DNA of 32,195 bases from Thermoplasmata archaeon (GTDB lineage Archaea; Thermoplasmatota; Penumbrarchaeia; JAEHCK01; GCA-020356005), in the NCBI GenBank assembly GCA_020356005.1, contig CP070629.1, forward strand, positions 2,092,462 through 2,124,656. Direction: 5' to 3'. Position numbers and translations under genes: made by a program. How positions within the stretch are numbered: the stretch's first letter is position 1; each line of letters starts with the position of its first letter. Positions 1 through 7,686 of the stretch are shown here, one piece after another. The notes under the pieces were generated by a model, which worked only from the letters and a program-made list of their open reading frames with translations, was not told where the DNA came from and searched no databases.

Positions 1-100
1 TTTTTAACACAGAAGCGCAGAGAACGCAGAATTGGAATCTAGACCTAGATTTTTTTCTGTGGACCTAGACTCTGTGTTTTCTGTGTGCTCTGTGTTTATA
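1..100. repeat. Intergenic nonamer-word palindrome
   Basis: The left arm (about 6-30) carries nine-base units resembling ACGCAGAGA. The right arm (about 70-97) carries three units of TCTGTGTTT type and is close to the reverse complement of the left arm. Between them GACCTAGA occurs twice in direct orientation (about 41-48 and 62-69). No gene is supported here: the plus-strand reading frame that crosses it runs antisense into the DUF5714 gene. The element may continue left of the window. Confidence 0.6.
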
Positions 101-180
101 TGATTCACCTTGATGGGTTATCGTCCCCAACCCACCACCACCCACAATTATCAAATCGTAGAGTTCTGATGACATTTAAA

Positions 181-894
181 TCACAATCCTTTGTCCTGAT
201 AATACCTACACTCATCCTCAAGACATTCCTTATTCAGCTCATTAAACTCGCATATGATATTTTCATTAATCTCTATTTTTACACCAAAATGCTCATCTAA
301 AAATTTCACAGCTTCTCTTAACGCCCAGTACGTATTCCTCTTACAGCACCGCGGCCCGCCGTGGTTAGCTATTGTTTCAAGACTTCTGGCGGTTATGAGG
401 TTGGACTGCCTCCAGCCCTCCTTGGCGAGCGGCGTGGAATCTGTAATCAAGCTTATGAAAATGCCGGTGCCCACAGCCGCGCCGCAGGTACCGTAGAACC
501 CGCAAAAACCTCCCAGGATCTTTTCCGAGCGCCCCTTGGCCACCTTGAGCTTCTTCAACTTCGCCTCCTTATCTTTTTTGATATTATAATAGGCAGTAAG
601 CAGAACCGCAGGTACCAAAAAGTGATGTTCCGGCCCGTGCATTTTCACTCTGGGGCTCTTCATCAGTGTAACGGCCATCTCCAGCGGGTTTTCCGAACTG
701 CTGCTCTGGCAGTACTGCTCTATTAGTTCAACAGCACCCAGAGCATGGCAGCTGTCGCACACGAAATGACCGGCACTGCATTTTGCATTTGAGTCATATT
801 CATTTTTACAATAAACACATTGGAGCTTTTCCGGCTCATCTGTATAGATCAGTTCCTCGCCGCATACCATGCAGCCTGTTTTTTTCTCTGACAT
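181..894 (-). CDS. DUF5714 family cysteine-rich protein
   Basis: A 237-aa protein that I recognise as DUF5714-like; its biochemical role is not known to me. The N-terminus is a zinc-ribbon-like region with CMVCGE and CVYC pairs followed by HFVCDSCH, so metal binding is likely. The signature segment MHGPEHHFLVPAVLL follows near residue 88, then a Gly/Cys-rich stretch GFCGFYGTCGAAVG and GGPRCCKRNTYW. I chose the last of three consecutive ATGs (894) because GGTG lies about six bases upstream; starts at 897, 900, 903 (GTG) and 906 (TTG) are equally in frame. The gene stands alone, 129 bases downstream of the glycosyltransferase on the same strand, with a repeat cluster between them. Family assignment is from memory of the motif. 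Confidence 0.75.
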   Translation of the reverse strand: MSEKKTGCMVCGEELIYTDEPEKLQCVYCKNEYDSNAKCSAGHFVCDSCHALGAVELIEQYCQSSSSENPLEMAVTLMKSPRVKMHGPEHHFLVPAVLLTAYYNIKKDKEAKLKKLKVAKGRSEKILGGFCGFYGTCGAAVGTGIFISLITDSTPLAKEGWRQSNLITARSLETIANHGGPRCCKRNTYWALREAVKFLDEHFGVKIEINENIICEFNELNKECLEDECRYYQDKGL

Positions 895-906
895 CATCAT
901 CACCAA

Positions 907-1023
907 TAACTGATTTCGGAGTAGCGAGTAGCGAGTAGCGATCTGCGAGAGGTTGACTATCGACTAACGACTGTCGACTCTCGACTATAACTTTTCCACT
1001 TTTTCACTTATGCTCTCATCCAC
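907..1023. repeat. Heptad-word cluster (GAGTAGC / CGACTAT)
   Basis: Seven-base units of GAGTAGC type run from about 919 to 947, and CGACTAN units run from about 954 to 988. CG dinucleotides begin at 925, 932, 939, 946 and then at 961, 968, 975, 982, so each run has exact 7-base phasing and the two runs are 15 bases apart. A pyrimidine-rich stretch with CCACTT-like words follows (about 990-1020). Words close to CGACTAAC and TATAACTT.TCCACT recur at about 15229-15262. It lies in the spacer between two minus-strand genes. Confidence 0.75.
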
Positions 1024-3195
1024 TTATACACTTATTCTTCTATATACAACCAATGTTGAGTCATCCGGCAGCTGAAAATCTTTAATTGACTCGAACTGGC
1101 TGTAATTTTCAGCTTCATGGAAGAATTCCACGGGGGGTAAATAATCGGGACGGTAGGTATAGTTTTGAAGTTCGATTATATAATCAAGTGTTTCGAATTT
1201 ATCATAGAAACTGTGTTCCGGAGAATCCTTCTCCACGCCCTCCTCGTATATTGATGTAGATTGGAGTTCTATGGGCAGGTCCTCCTCCATGAGCTTGTAC
1301 TCGAACACATGGATATTGACCGTGCCGTCCGACATTACACCCACCTGAATTTCCGTCCTGGCCCGCGAGGCATTGAGCTCCACTTGTTTTCTGTGATCCT
1401 CATAGACGAAATTCAATGCGTCATCGATGTACCAGTCCTCGTCCCCGGGGTGAACGACGTACTGGTGTCGCCCCAACGGCTCCTGACCGAACAGCAAAAG
1501 TTCGCCAAGAGGGGTATCCACCACCACCTGGTCCGGCAGGGAGGGTACCCCATAAGAGAACGCTGCCATCTGGAACCCGCCCATAACTAGAACGATGATA
1601 ACGGCAGTTACTTTCTGCCAGCGCTTGGGAAACGATAGCACCGCAGCAGCCATACCTATAGCAATGGCAGGAAGATAGGGTGCGATATAACGGCTGTTCT
1701 TGGTGTGGGAAAGTGAAAATAAGATGTACGGCAGTGAGATCCATATTATCAATGTAAGCTTTGCCCTCCAATCGGCTTTCACCAACATTTTAGGCCATTG
1801 TATCAGTCTGGTAGTTCGCATGAATTTCAATACAGATTTGCCATAGCGTGCAATGAAGATCAAAAAGCAGGCAATCAGGATGAAAGCGAAGAGGTATATC
1901 TGCTGGTTCAACAGCCCCAGGAAGTAATAGCTTATGGATTCCCAGCTGGCTATATTCACATGGCCCTCGTGCGGTTTAACGTAGGTGGGGTTCATTAACA
2001 TATTCGGGAACAAGCGGTGCGCTGTGGGTATGTACCACCAACCCGCTATGATAAATCCCATTATCATTGCGCGGTTGAAATTCAGCCATGGATGGACCTG
2101 ATATTCACTTTTCAGGCTGTTGGTTTTATACAACATGTAATCGTTTTTGAGCAGCAGTAAATTAACAATAATGAAAATTATTGCAGCTACGGCAAAAAGA
2201 GCATAAAAAAGCCTGGTTTGGATATTCGGTATAATGTAAACGCAAAATAAAATCAAAAAAGGTGATAGCGAAAGTGCAACTTTAAACATTATGCTTTTCA
2301 AAGATGAGCTTATACATATACTGAGCGTGGTGCTCCAGAAGAGCCATATTATGAACAATGTACAAATTATAGAACTCATCACAATGGCAAAAATGGTAGC
2401 ATTAAACCGAGTGTCCCATGGAAAAAGAATATTCGAGAATAAATAATATAAGTATGCACCGATGGCTGCAGCAGAAATTATAACAATAACAAAAGCCAGC
2501 CAATTATCAATGATTATTCTAATTAACTTTCTTACTTTCAATATTTCAGATTTGTACATGATATAGAGGAGGGGGCCCAGCATGAATATGATAAAGGTGT
2601 CCCGGGTAAGTAAGCCCAGCCCTAAAGATAACCCGAATAGTATTGAATATTTTTTATTTGTAAAGTATTCGGTTTTAAGGAGAAGATAAATGCTCAGTGA
2701 GACCATAGCGATATGAGCAAAATCCGATAGGAAGGACCGTGAAAGCCCGTGGACTATGGGGAACAGCGAGACCATAATGGCGGCGAGCAAACCCACCTGG
2801 CGGTTGAACATGTATTTGCCTATACCGTAAACCGAGAAGAGCAAAATGACCATAAAAAATATGTTTGTCATGACCGCCACATCATCGGAGTACCCGAACA
2901 TCGCGTAGAACGGGCTGGTGAGCAACAATCTAAGCGGCGGTCTCCACTGATTGAGGGTGAAGAACTCCAGGGGGGAACCCCAGGTGGGATTGGCAAAAAG
3001 TTCATGATATTGATAGCTGAAGGTGAGGTATTTGGCTGCATCATATGTATGAAGAGATTTATCTCTCATCAACCAGATGTAATTATTGATGCCGTGGATC
3101 ACAGTCAGTATAAGAAGAACGATATGGTCTTTAGTCAATTTTCCAAATGTTCTTTTCAACAGACTGGTCGAAGCCGGTTTTTGAGGTTCTGGCAT
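1024..3195 (-). CDS. Membrane glycosyltransferase, GT39/ArnT-like (PMT_2)
   Basis: A 723-aa polytopic membrane protein with a short basic N-terminus, roughly a dozen hydrophobic helices and a soluble C-terminal domain of about 150 residues. It resembles the dolichyl-phosphate-mannose mannosyltransferase superfamily, which transfers a sugar from a polyprenyl-phosphate donor to an acceptor on the outer face of the membrane. Supporting features are the acidic residue in the first external loop (HTYDAAKYL), the downstream RPPL motif, and the late NSRYIAPYLPAIAIGMA segment typical of this fold. The ATG at 3195 is preceded by AAAGGTG at about 8-10 bases, a good ribosome site. Donor and acceptor cannot be told from sequence. 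The UppP and UbiA genes elsewhere in the window fit polyprenyl-carrier chemistry, but nothing links them directly. Confidence 0.8.
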   Translation of the reverse strand: MPEPQKPASTSLLKRTFGKLTKDHIVLLILTVIHGINNYIWLMRDKSLHTYDAAKYLTFSYQYHELFANPTWGSPLEFFTLNQWRPPLRLLLTSPFYAMFGYSDDVAVMTNIFFMVILLFSVYGIGKYMFNRQVGLLAAIMVSLFPIVHGLSRSFLSDFAHIAMVSLSIYLLLKTEYFTNKKYSILFGLSLGLGLLTRDTFIIFMLGPLLYIMYKSEILKVRKLIRIIIDNWLAFVIVIISAAAIGAYLYYLFSNILFPWDTRFNATIFAIVMSSIICTLFIIWLFWSTTLSICISSSLKSIMFKVALSLSPFLILFCVYIIPNIQTRLFYALFAVAAIIFIIVNLLLLKNDYMLYKTNSLKSEYQVHPWLNFNRAMIMGFIIAGWWYIPTAHRLFPNMLMNPTYVKPHEGHVNIASWESISYYFLGLLNQQIYLFAFILIACFLIFIARYGKSVLKFMRTTRLIQWPKMLVKADWRAKLTLIIWISLPYILFSLSHTKNSRYIAPYLPAIAIGMAAAVLSFPKRWQKVTAVIIVLVMGGFQMAAFSYGVPSLPDQVVVDTPLGELLLFGQEPLGRHQYVVHPGDEDWYIDDALNFVYEDHRKQVELNASRARTEIQVGVMSDGTVNIHVFEYKLMEEDLPIELQSTSIYEEGVEKDSPEHSFYDKFETLDYIIELQNYTYRPDYLPPVEFFHEAENYSQFESIKDFQLPDDSTLVVYRRISV

Positions 3196-3257
3196 TGATC
3201 TACACCTTTGTATTACTTTACATACCCTTTGTTAATGAGATTTGAAAAATAATATTA

Positions 3258-3944
3258 CTATGTCTTCCCCTTCAACCTCTCCTGTATCTTGTCGCTTTGC
3301 AACTCCCTCAGCACATCGGAGGCCACCCATTTCGCGCCTTTCGAATCCATCTTCTGGATATCAATGGCGACCTTTATGGCTTTCTTGTTCAACGCCATGT
3401 TACGCTTACCGATCTGGCGAAGGGCCCAACTTATACCTTTCTTAACGTCGTTCCTATCGTCACCCGCCTCGCGTGCGATTATTGGCAGGAACGCTTCAAA
3501 TTTTTCATCCCCTGCCTTTTTATCCGCCACACACTTGCATGCCATAAGCACGAAACCCGCGCGCTTAACAAATGTCTCCTCACGCGCGCTCCACTCCACA
3601 GCCTTGTCCCATGCGAATTGAGTCTTCTTGAAAAGGTTTATTACGCACTGATCGCAGATCTCCCAGTAGCTGAAGTCTAAAACCCACTGTTCCATCTGTG
3701 CCTCGGTGACCTCCTCCGGGTCGTCTATCATCGTGGCCAGTATCATAGTCTCGCGGTAACCCTTCGCCCAGAGCTCGGAGGCGAGGGCGTGATTGTACCC
3801 GATTTCTTTTGCCAGCGAGCGCATCACGGGGAGCTTCGTACCGAAGATCTTATCGGGCGTGATACCGTACTTTGCCATGAATTTGATGTCATCGGGATTG
3901 GAGTTAGCTTTAAGCTCGTTCATGATGTCGGATAATTTTAACAT
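3258..3944 (-). CDS. AlkD-like DNA alkylation repair protein
   Basis: A 228-aa all-helical protein matching the AlkC/AlkD HEAT-like repeat DNA glycosylases, which excise N3- and N7-alkylated purines. Recognisable family segments are the N-terminal helix pair with YGITPDKIFGTKLPVMRSLAKEIG, the ELWAKGYRETMILATMI repeat, the VLDFSYWEICDQC region and a lysine-rich late helix pair (KKGISWALRQIGKRN). Length is normal for AlkD. The start ATG at 3944 has no Shine-Dalgarno sequence, but a minus-strand TATA-like box at 3971-3980 predicts a leader of only a few bases. It is 62 bases upstream of the glycosyltransferase on the same strand, although that gene has its own ribosome site. Confidence 0.85.
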   Translation of the reverse strand: MLKLSDIMNELKANSNPDDIKFMAKYGITPDKIFGTKLPVMRSLAKEIGYNHALASELWAKGYRETMILATMIDDPEEVTEAQMEQWVLDFSYWEICDQCVINLFKKTQFAWDKAVEWSAREETFVKRAGFVLMACKCVADKKAGDEKFEAFLPIIAREAGDDRNDVKKGISWALRQIGKRNMALNKKAIKVAIDIQKMDSKGAKWVASDVLRELQSDKIQERLKGKT

Positions 3945-3970
3945 AAAAATCGTGAAGAGATATAATCATG

Positions 3971-3980
3971 ATTATATAAA
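3971..3980 (-). promoter_or_regulatory. TATA-like box for AlkD-like gene
   Basis: Minus-strand TTTATATAAT is centred about 32 bases upstream of the ATG at 3944. An archaeal box of this kind would place the transcript start about five bases before the codon, giving a nearly leaderless mRNA. Confidence 0.5.
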
Positions 3981-4007
3981 GATTGAATGGTGTTAGCAGC
4001 ATATAAA

Positions 4008-4290
4008 TCGCTGGTAGAATGGTGAAGGCAAAATACGCTCGCTACGCTCGCTTGAAGAATGAAGGTTGATTACAATAGGGATTCGGGATTCGGACGGTTG
4101 CTTCGCAACCTTTGGGGTTTCGGGTTGATTTAAATCAATTGAAATTGACCCCAATCCCAAAAGCGAGCAAACAAAGTTTGCGAGCGTCCTAATCCCCAAT
4201 CCCTTATGCATGCACCCCTGAGTCCTGTGTCCTGATTACATTAATATCTCAGCTACCTTCACTATTTACCATTCACCATTTATCCTTTTT
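4008..4290. repeat. Multi-branched palindromic cluster, GGGATTC type
   Basis: Outer words TGGTGAAGG (about 4020-4028) face heptads of TTCACCA type (4258-4285, four units). The next stem is GGGATTCGGGATTCGGACG at 4078-4096 against 4185-4203, 17 of 19 paired. It encloses three hairpins: GGTTGC-TTC-GCAACC (4096-4110), a long imperfect stem TTTGGGGTTTCGGGTTGATT (4111-4130) against 4143-4161, and GCAAAC-AAA-GTTTGC (4167-4181). A nine-base direct duplication (ACGCTCGCT) lies at about 4034-4051. The cluster fills the divergent spacer between the AlkD-like gene and the 4355 gene. Confidence 0.8.
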
Positions 4291-4318
4291 TAATCATCTT
4301 AGAACCTGATTTCAGCAG

Positions 4319-4332
4319 TAAATATTTTATTT
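4319..4332 (+). promoter_or_regulatory. TATA-like box for 4355 gene
   Basis: The A/T block containing AAATATTTTATT is centred about 29 bases before the ATG at 4355. This supports a leaderless transcript starting at that codon and argues against the in-frame TTG at 4331, which would overlap the box. Confidence 0.5.
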
Positions 4333-4354
4333 GCATAGTGAGTTGCTTACTTCA

Positions 4355-5155
4355 ATGGAGAAGAAATCTGAGCCGACCCGCCTGGATAAATTCTATAAAT
4401 TTGCTATACCGTTTATGTTGATATATCAATGTGTTTTGGTTAATATAGCGATCTGGGGTGTAGTTCTTGATCGTACAACAGAAACATATCATTTTATAAC
4501 AGCATGGATGTTGATGTTGTTTATTATTTTTTTAACGATATTGGCCGGGATATTAACATACGACTTATGGAAAAACAAGGTTAAGAACAAGAAGTTGAAA
4601 GAGGACCTTCATTCAACTTTTGTTGGTATATTCGCCTTGGGTATACTTTTTTTTGGTTTGATCTTTGCCAATTACATGGTTTTTACCACAATCATTTTGG
4701 ATCTTTACGAACCTGAGGATACGTATACACCCAAAGAATTCCATGTCGATTTTGAGATAGATGAAAGTGTCGACTTTTTTAATATTACTATAACAGGTAA
4801 CTTTGAAGAGGGTTATAATGATAGTTTAGACAAGTTTGATTACCATTTTTATATATTAAACAACAGTGAATATCCGGAAGGATACGAAACGGATGACTAT
4901 TATGAAACGCGGCATTTTGATGAGCTAGAACATAATAAATCGGATTTCGTTGAATTCATAGATGCGGATGGTAATTCGAGGCTCACGAAGAATGATAGAA
5001 TAATAATTTCACGCAATTACAACGGCAGTGATGAATCCTACTTGTTTTTGTATATTGCGTTGTATTATCATAACGATGCAGATGATGTATCCTATTACCT
5101 TTTTGGTATAAGAGAAGATAAAATCGAAAATGGATATTTGATTATTAAACCCTAG
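4355..5155 (+). CDS. Hypothetical membrane protein with extracytoplasmic domain
   Basis: I do not recognise this 266-aa protein. It has a charged N-terminus, three hydrophobic helices in the first 110 residues (around FAIPFMLIYQCVLVNIAIW, WMLMLFIIFLTILAGIL and FVGIFALGILFFGLIFANY), then an acidic soluble domain of about 150 residues rich in Asp, Glu, Tyr and Asn. The FEIDESVDFFNITITGNF segment looks like beta-sandwich strands. Start at ATG 4355 is chosen because of the TATA-like box about 29 bases upstream; a TTG at 4331 would add eight residues. It is followed after 53 bases by another unrecognised membrane protein on the same strand. Confidence 0.7.
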   Translation: MEKKSEPTRLDKFYKFAIPFMLIYQCVLVNIAIWGVVLDRTTETYHFITAWMLMLFIIFLTILAGILTYDLWKNKVKNKKLKEDLHSTFVGIFALGILFFGLIFANYMVFTTIILDLYEPEDTYTPKEFHVDFEIDESVDFFNITITGNFEEGYNDSLDKFDYHFYILNNSEYPEGYETDDYYETRHFDELEHNKSDFVEFIDADGNSRLTKNDRIIISRNYNGSDESYLFLYIALYYHNDADDVSYYLFGIREDKIENGYLIIKP

Positions 5156-5173
5156 CTATGATTTTCAACGGAT

Positions 5174-5187
5174 AAAGTATAAGTTAT
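5174..5187 (+). promoter_or_regulatory. TATA-like box for 5209 gene
   Basis: The sequence around AAAGTATAAGTTAT lies about 28 bases before the ATG at 5209, a spacing that fits an archaeal promoter for a leaderless message. Confidence 0.4.
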
Positions 5188-5208
5188 CCTAATCTTATCC
5201 TTGCTGCA

Positions 5209-5802
5209 ATGGCGCAAGAACGAGGAAAGATGATCTACGAGATCAAGAAACCCCTGCTGCACAGATTAATACCGATAATCCTGACAATAGTTTTCATATA
5301 TATAGTAGGAATCAACTGGCCAATTAGATCGTTTTTGTTGAACGAGGAATATTCGGTGGGTGCCTCGAAATACGATACCGGGATTTTCATTTTTCTGATT
5401 ATAATCTATATCATCATAACATATTTGATTTATGTAACCTTCAAATTCTTCCGCCACTCTTATTTTTTGAGGTTGTACGAGATCGGTTTACTTATTAACA
5501 GGAGGCGGCAGAGTTCCAAAATTACACCACCCAAAGCCTATCCAGAAATAATTTCCAATAGATCCAATTATGAACTGCACCTGGATGACCATTTTATTAC
5601 TTACAAGAAAATCGTTGAGATCTATGCGATACAATTGGAGTTGGGAGGAAGTGAAAGGGGCGGATACATCGTTGTGATCGAGAAGAGCGGTAAGTGGTCG
5701 CTCATCGGCATACCGTACTGGGTGGATATGAACTTGGTGCTGGATAATTTCAAATCCGCTCTGGACTACCGGTGGAAAAAGGTGTTTGGAGGAGTTTACT
5801 GA
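5209..5802 (+). CDS. Hypothetical two-helix membrane protein
   Basis: An unrecognised 197-aa protein. Two hydrophobic helices (about residues 22-40 and 61-85) are followed by a soluble C-terminal domain of about 110 residues with alternating strands (YELHLDDHFITYKKIVEIYAI, GGYIVVIEKSGKWSLIGIPYW). The layout resembles bacterial and archaeal PH-like or YcxB-like membrane proteins, but I see no diagnostic motif. ATG 5209 is supported by an upstream TATA-like box. ATG 5230 is an alternative with GAGG four bases upstream and would shorten the protein by seven residues. It may share a transcript or function with the membrane protein just upstream. Confidence 0.65.
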   Translation: MAQERGKMIYEIKKPLLHRLIPIILTIVFIYIVGINWPIRSFLLNEEYSVGASKYDTGIFIFLIIIYIIITYLIYVTFKFFRHSYFLRLYEIGLLINRRRQSSKITPPKAYPEIISNRSNYELHLDDHFITYKKIVEIYAIQLELGGSERGGYIVVIEKSGKWSLIGIPYWVDMNLVLDNFKSALDYRWKKVFGGVY

Positions 5803-5826
5803 AATTATTGATAGCTACCAGAAAAA

Positions 5827-5881
5827 CGGCTAGCGGTTGGCGGTTGCGAGGGGCGTACCGGCTGGCGTCAAACGTTAAGCG
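5827..5881. repeat. CG-phased element, half copy
   Basis: CG dinucleotides begin at 5827, 5834, 5841, 5847, 5854, 5859, 5866, 5873 and 5880, giving spacings 7-7-6-7-5-7-7-7. This equals the first eight spacings of the elements at 15626 and 29920. It contains the shared core TTGCGAGGGGCGTACCG. Only the left half is evident: no matching right arm follows, so it may be truncated. It begins 25 bases after the stop codon of the 5209 gene. A weak reading frame (5772-6011) crosses it and is not credible as a gene. Confidence 0.75.
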
Positions 5882-6025
5882 TCTTTACCAGGACTTTTTA
5901 TCTTTGGGGAAAAATAACCGCTTTCCATCGCTTACAACCGATTTCTGCGATTATATTGTTGCTGAAATACGATTTCTGTATGGTCGCTTTCTCATTGTCG
6001 AGGGTCAATGATAGGGCCTTGGCTG

Positions 6026-6170
6026 CCCCTTCCGCGTTTCAGCGCCTCCGCGGATAAACATAGGGATTTGGGATTAGAGATTCGGGATTAGGGTAATTAT
6101 AATCGATTCGAAGCACCCAAATCTCTAATCTCCAACCTCCAATTAGACTTCGCGGTCTTTGCGGTTAAAA
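6026..6170. repeat. Heptad-word inverted repeat, GGGATTA type
   Basis: Four seven-base units of GGGATTA type occupy 6063-6090, and AATCTCC-type units on the other side (about 6119-6145) form their approximate reverse complement. They are flanked by the words GCCTCCGCGG (about 6040-6050) and CTTCGCGGTCTTTGCGG (about 6148-6165). The cluster lies in the 629-base spacer between two convergent genes, so it is not expected to hold a promoter. Confidence 0.7.
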
Positions 6171-6235
6171 AAACCCCCCGACATATCCATATAAATAATT
6201 TCCCAGGCTAGAAATAAAACCGACGGGGGCGGGGC

Positions 6236-6414
6236 TTTGTAGTATTTGTTGTTTGAGCTTCCTTTGTAGTATTTGTACTGAAAGTCCTACGCAACGCTGA
6301 ATAAAGGACAAATTTCATGGGCTTTCAGGACAGAAGACTTACAATATATGCAATATGGAATTTGTGAGTCTTCGCATATAATCTTAGATTCATCTGTAGT
6401 ATTTGAAGTATTTG
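6236..6414. repeat. TGTAGTATTTG direct repeats with internal hairpins
   Basis: TGTAGTATTTG occurs at 6238-6248 and 6265-6275 and again at 6395-6405, followed by a partial GAAGTATTTG at 6405-6414. Between the copies two imperfect hairpins can be drawn: CTGAAAG-type arms (about 6278-6287 and 6331-6340) and AGACTTACA against TGTGAGTCT (about 6337-6346 and 6364-6372). The block sits just downstream of the iron-sulfur protein gene stop. No reading frame is convincing. It could be a degenerate mobile element or a small RNA. Confidence 0.55.
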
Positions 6415-6431
6415 ATTTTACTAAGCGATAT

Positions 6432-7289
6432 TTAAGCTTTTAACTGCTCTAAAAATCTTTTAAGATCGTCTCCTCTACGATTAAATGCGCACTTAGATAC
6501 GCACAGATTGCAGCCGTCGTATTCTGCGAAGTACGGCAGGCATTTGTACGCGTCGATGGTGTACTTGTGATAACCCCGTATATCAGCTTTCTCGTCCGGT
6601 ATGGCATCACCTTCGCACGCTTTCTGGCATAGATTGCAGCTTGAACAGTACTCATCCACACCGAATTTCTTCGGTTCGGATTGCGGCAGCTTCAGATCTG
6701 TTGTTACCGTCGCCGCGCGCACCCTGGGCCCGAACTCCTCGGTTATAAGCAGGCCGGTCCGGCCCGCCTCGCCCAACCCCGCCTCGATTGCTGCGCGGGT
6801 ATGCAAAATTGTGGGCGGGCGGCCAACGAAACCCCGGGGGTGGTGCGCCCTGGCGGCATAACCGAGGTTTCTGATGAACTCCGCCACCTTTACCGCCACA
6901 GCACCCAGCCGCCAGTATACCCTGAGCACTTCCGTTCCGGAGGGCCAGTCCGGCGCCGAATCTATCAAATCAAAATCCATTTCCATGGCAAGCACCACGG
7001 CGAATTTATGCGGAACATCCTGGCCTTCGAACACAAAGCTGTCCGACACTGCTGTAAATCCCACAAGGTCCGCGCCGGCGGCCTTCGCAAACTCCGATAC
7101 GGTCCTCGCGGCGTTCTCCTCGTCCGTAAATTCGGTGAGCTCGGAGCTCACGGGGCCATCCAGGTGGGCGTACTGGTTCTCCGAAATGTCCTTTTTGTAA
7201 AATTTCGTTAACGGATTGCTGGGACTTTTGAACTCGTAGTGCTCATCCAGGTACTCGAAGATATTATCGTATTTAGGACGCTTCGCCAT
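6432..7289 (-). CDS. QueG/reductive-dehalogenase-like double [4Fe-4S] protein
   Basis: A 285-aa protein with two C-terminal 4Fe-4S motifs. The first is C215-x2-C218-x2-C221-x3-C225 (CSSCNLCQKAC); the second is C250-x9-C260-x2-C263-x3-C267 (CNLCVSKCAFN). This spacing is the double-cluster domain shared by epoxyqueuosine reductase QueG and reductive dehalogenases, which use it to feed electrons to cobalamin. The upstream region has the associated conserved segments ARAHHPRGFVGRPPTILHTR and AAIEAGLGEAGRTGLLI. There is no twin-arginine signal, so it should be cytosolic. It is shorter than typical QueG and lacks a HEAT-repeat tail. The substrate is unknown; queuosine chemistry is not demonstrated. 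Start ATG 7289 has no clear ribosome site, but an A/T-rich block lies about 35 bases upstream. Confidence 0.75.
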   Translation of the reverse strand: MAKRPKYDNIFEYLDEHYEFKSPSNPLTKFYKKDISENQYAHLDGPVSSELTEFTDEENAARTVSEFAKAAGADLVGFTAVSDSFVFEGQDVPHKFAVVLAMEMDFDLIDSAPDWPSGTEVLRVYWRLGAVAVKVAEFIRNLGYAARAHHPRGFVGRPPTILHTRAAIEAGLGEAGRTGLLITEEFGPRVRAATVTTDLKLPQSEPKKFGVDEYCSSCNLCQKACEGDAIPDEKADIRGYHKYTIDAYKCLPYFAEYDGCNLCVSKCAFNRRGDDLKRFLEQLKA

Positions 7290-7359
7290 GGTCTCAACAA
7301 AACAGGAATATCATTGTAAAAATAAAATGTTTGCTCTATGATTTTAAAATTGCCTTCGG

Positions 7360-7680
7360 AGGTGCGAGAAGCGAGTTGAGAGAAGCGAGACGCTTTTTTA
7401 AAATGCGAAGCACGAATTTCGAATTTCGAAACAAAACCGAATAATGAAATATCATACAAATTCGAAACACGAATATCAAAATACCAAACAGTTCCTAATA
7501 TCGAATGTCCCAAGCTAGGATTATTACCGAAGGGGTGGGGCGGGTTTAAAATTTCGAATTTAGAATTTGTTTCGGACTGAAAAATGTACGCGATGGTTTA
7601 CCCGAGCGTAAATTACGTCATTTTTCAGGCGAGAGTGAAACTCTCGATTTAGTGCTTAGAATTTCGAATTTCCAAAGAAC
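7360..7680. repeat. Heptad-word and hairpin cluster, GAGAAGC/CGAATTT type
   Basis: Four heptads of GAGAAGC type at 7366-7393 are followed by CGAATTT units at 7413-7433; similar AATTTCGAATTT words return at about 7551-7565 and 7659-7672. Two perfect hairpins lie inside: CTGAAAAATG (7577-7586) against 7619-7628, and CGAGAGT-GAA-ACTCTCG (7630-7646). The cluster occupies the whole 397-base spacer between the giant surface protein and the iron-sulfur protein gene. A 101-aa reading frame (7208-7513, minus) across it looks spurious. Confidence 0.7.
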
Positions 7681-7686
7681 AGATCA

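Noticed and set aside
907-990. CRISPR-like array of short repeats
   Set aside because: The units are seven bases long without spacers, there are no cas genes, and the pattern is tandem rather than interspersed.
1261-1771. Additional frames overlapping the glycosyltransferase gene
   Set aside because: They lie inside the well-supported membrane protein gene and have no ribosome site or family match.
3993-4211. 72-aa minus-strand frame
   Set aside because: It lies wholly inside a multi-branched palindromic cluster and would encode only translated repeat words.
5772-6011. 79-aa plus-strand reading frame
   Set aside because: It overlaps the end of the 5209 gene, runs through the CG-phased half element, and its product has no recognisable feature.
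7208-7513. 101-aa minus-strand reading frame
   Set aside because: It is made largely of heptad and AATTTCGAA repeat sequence and overlaps the iron-sulfur protein gene in another frame.
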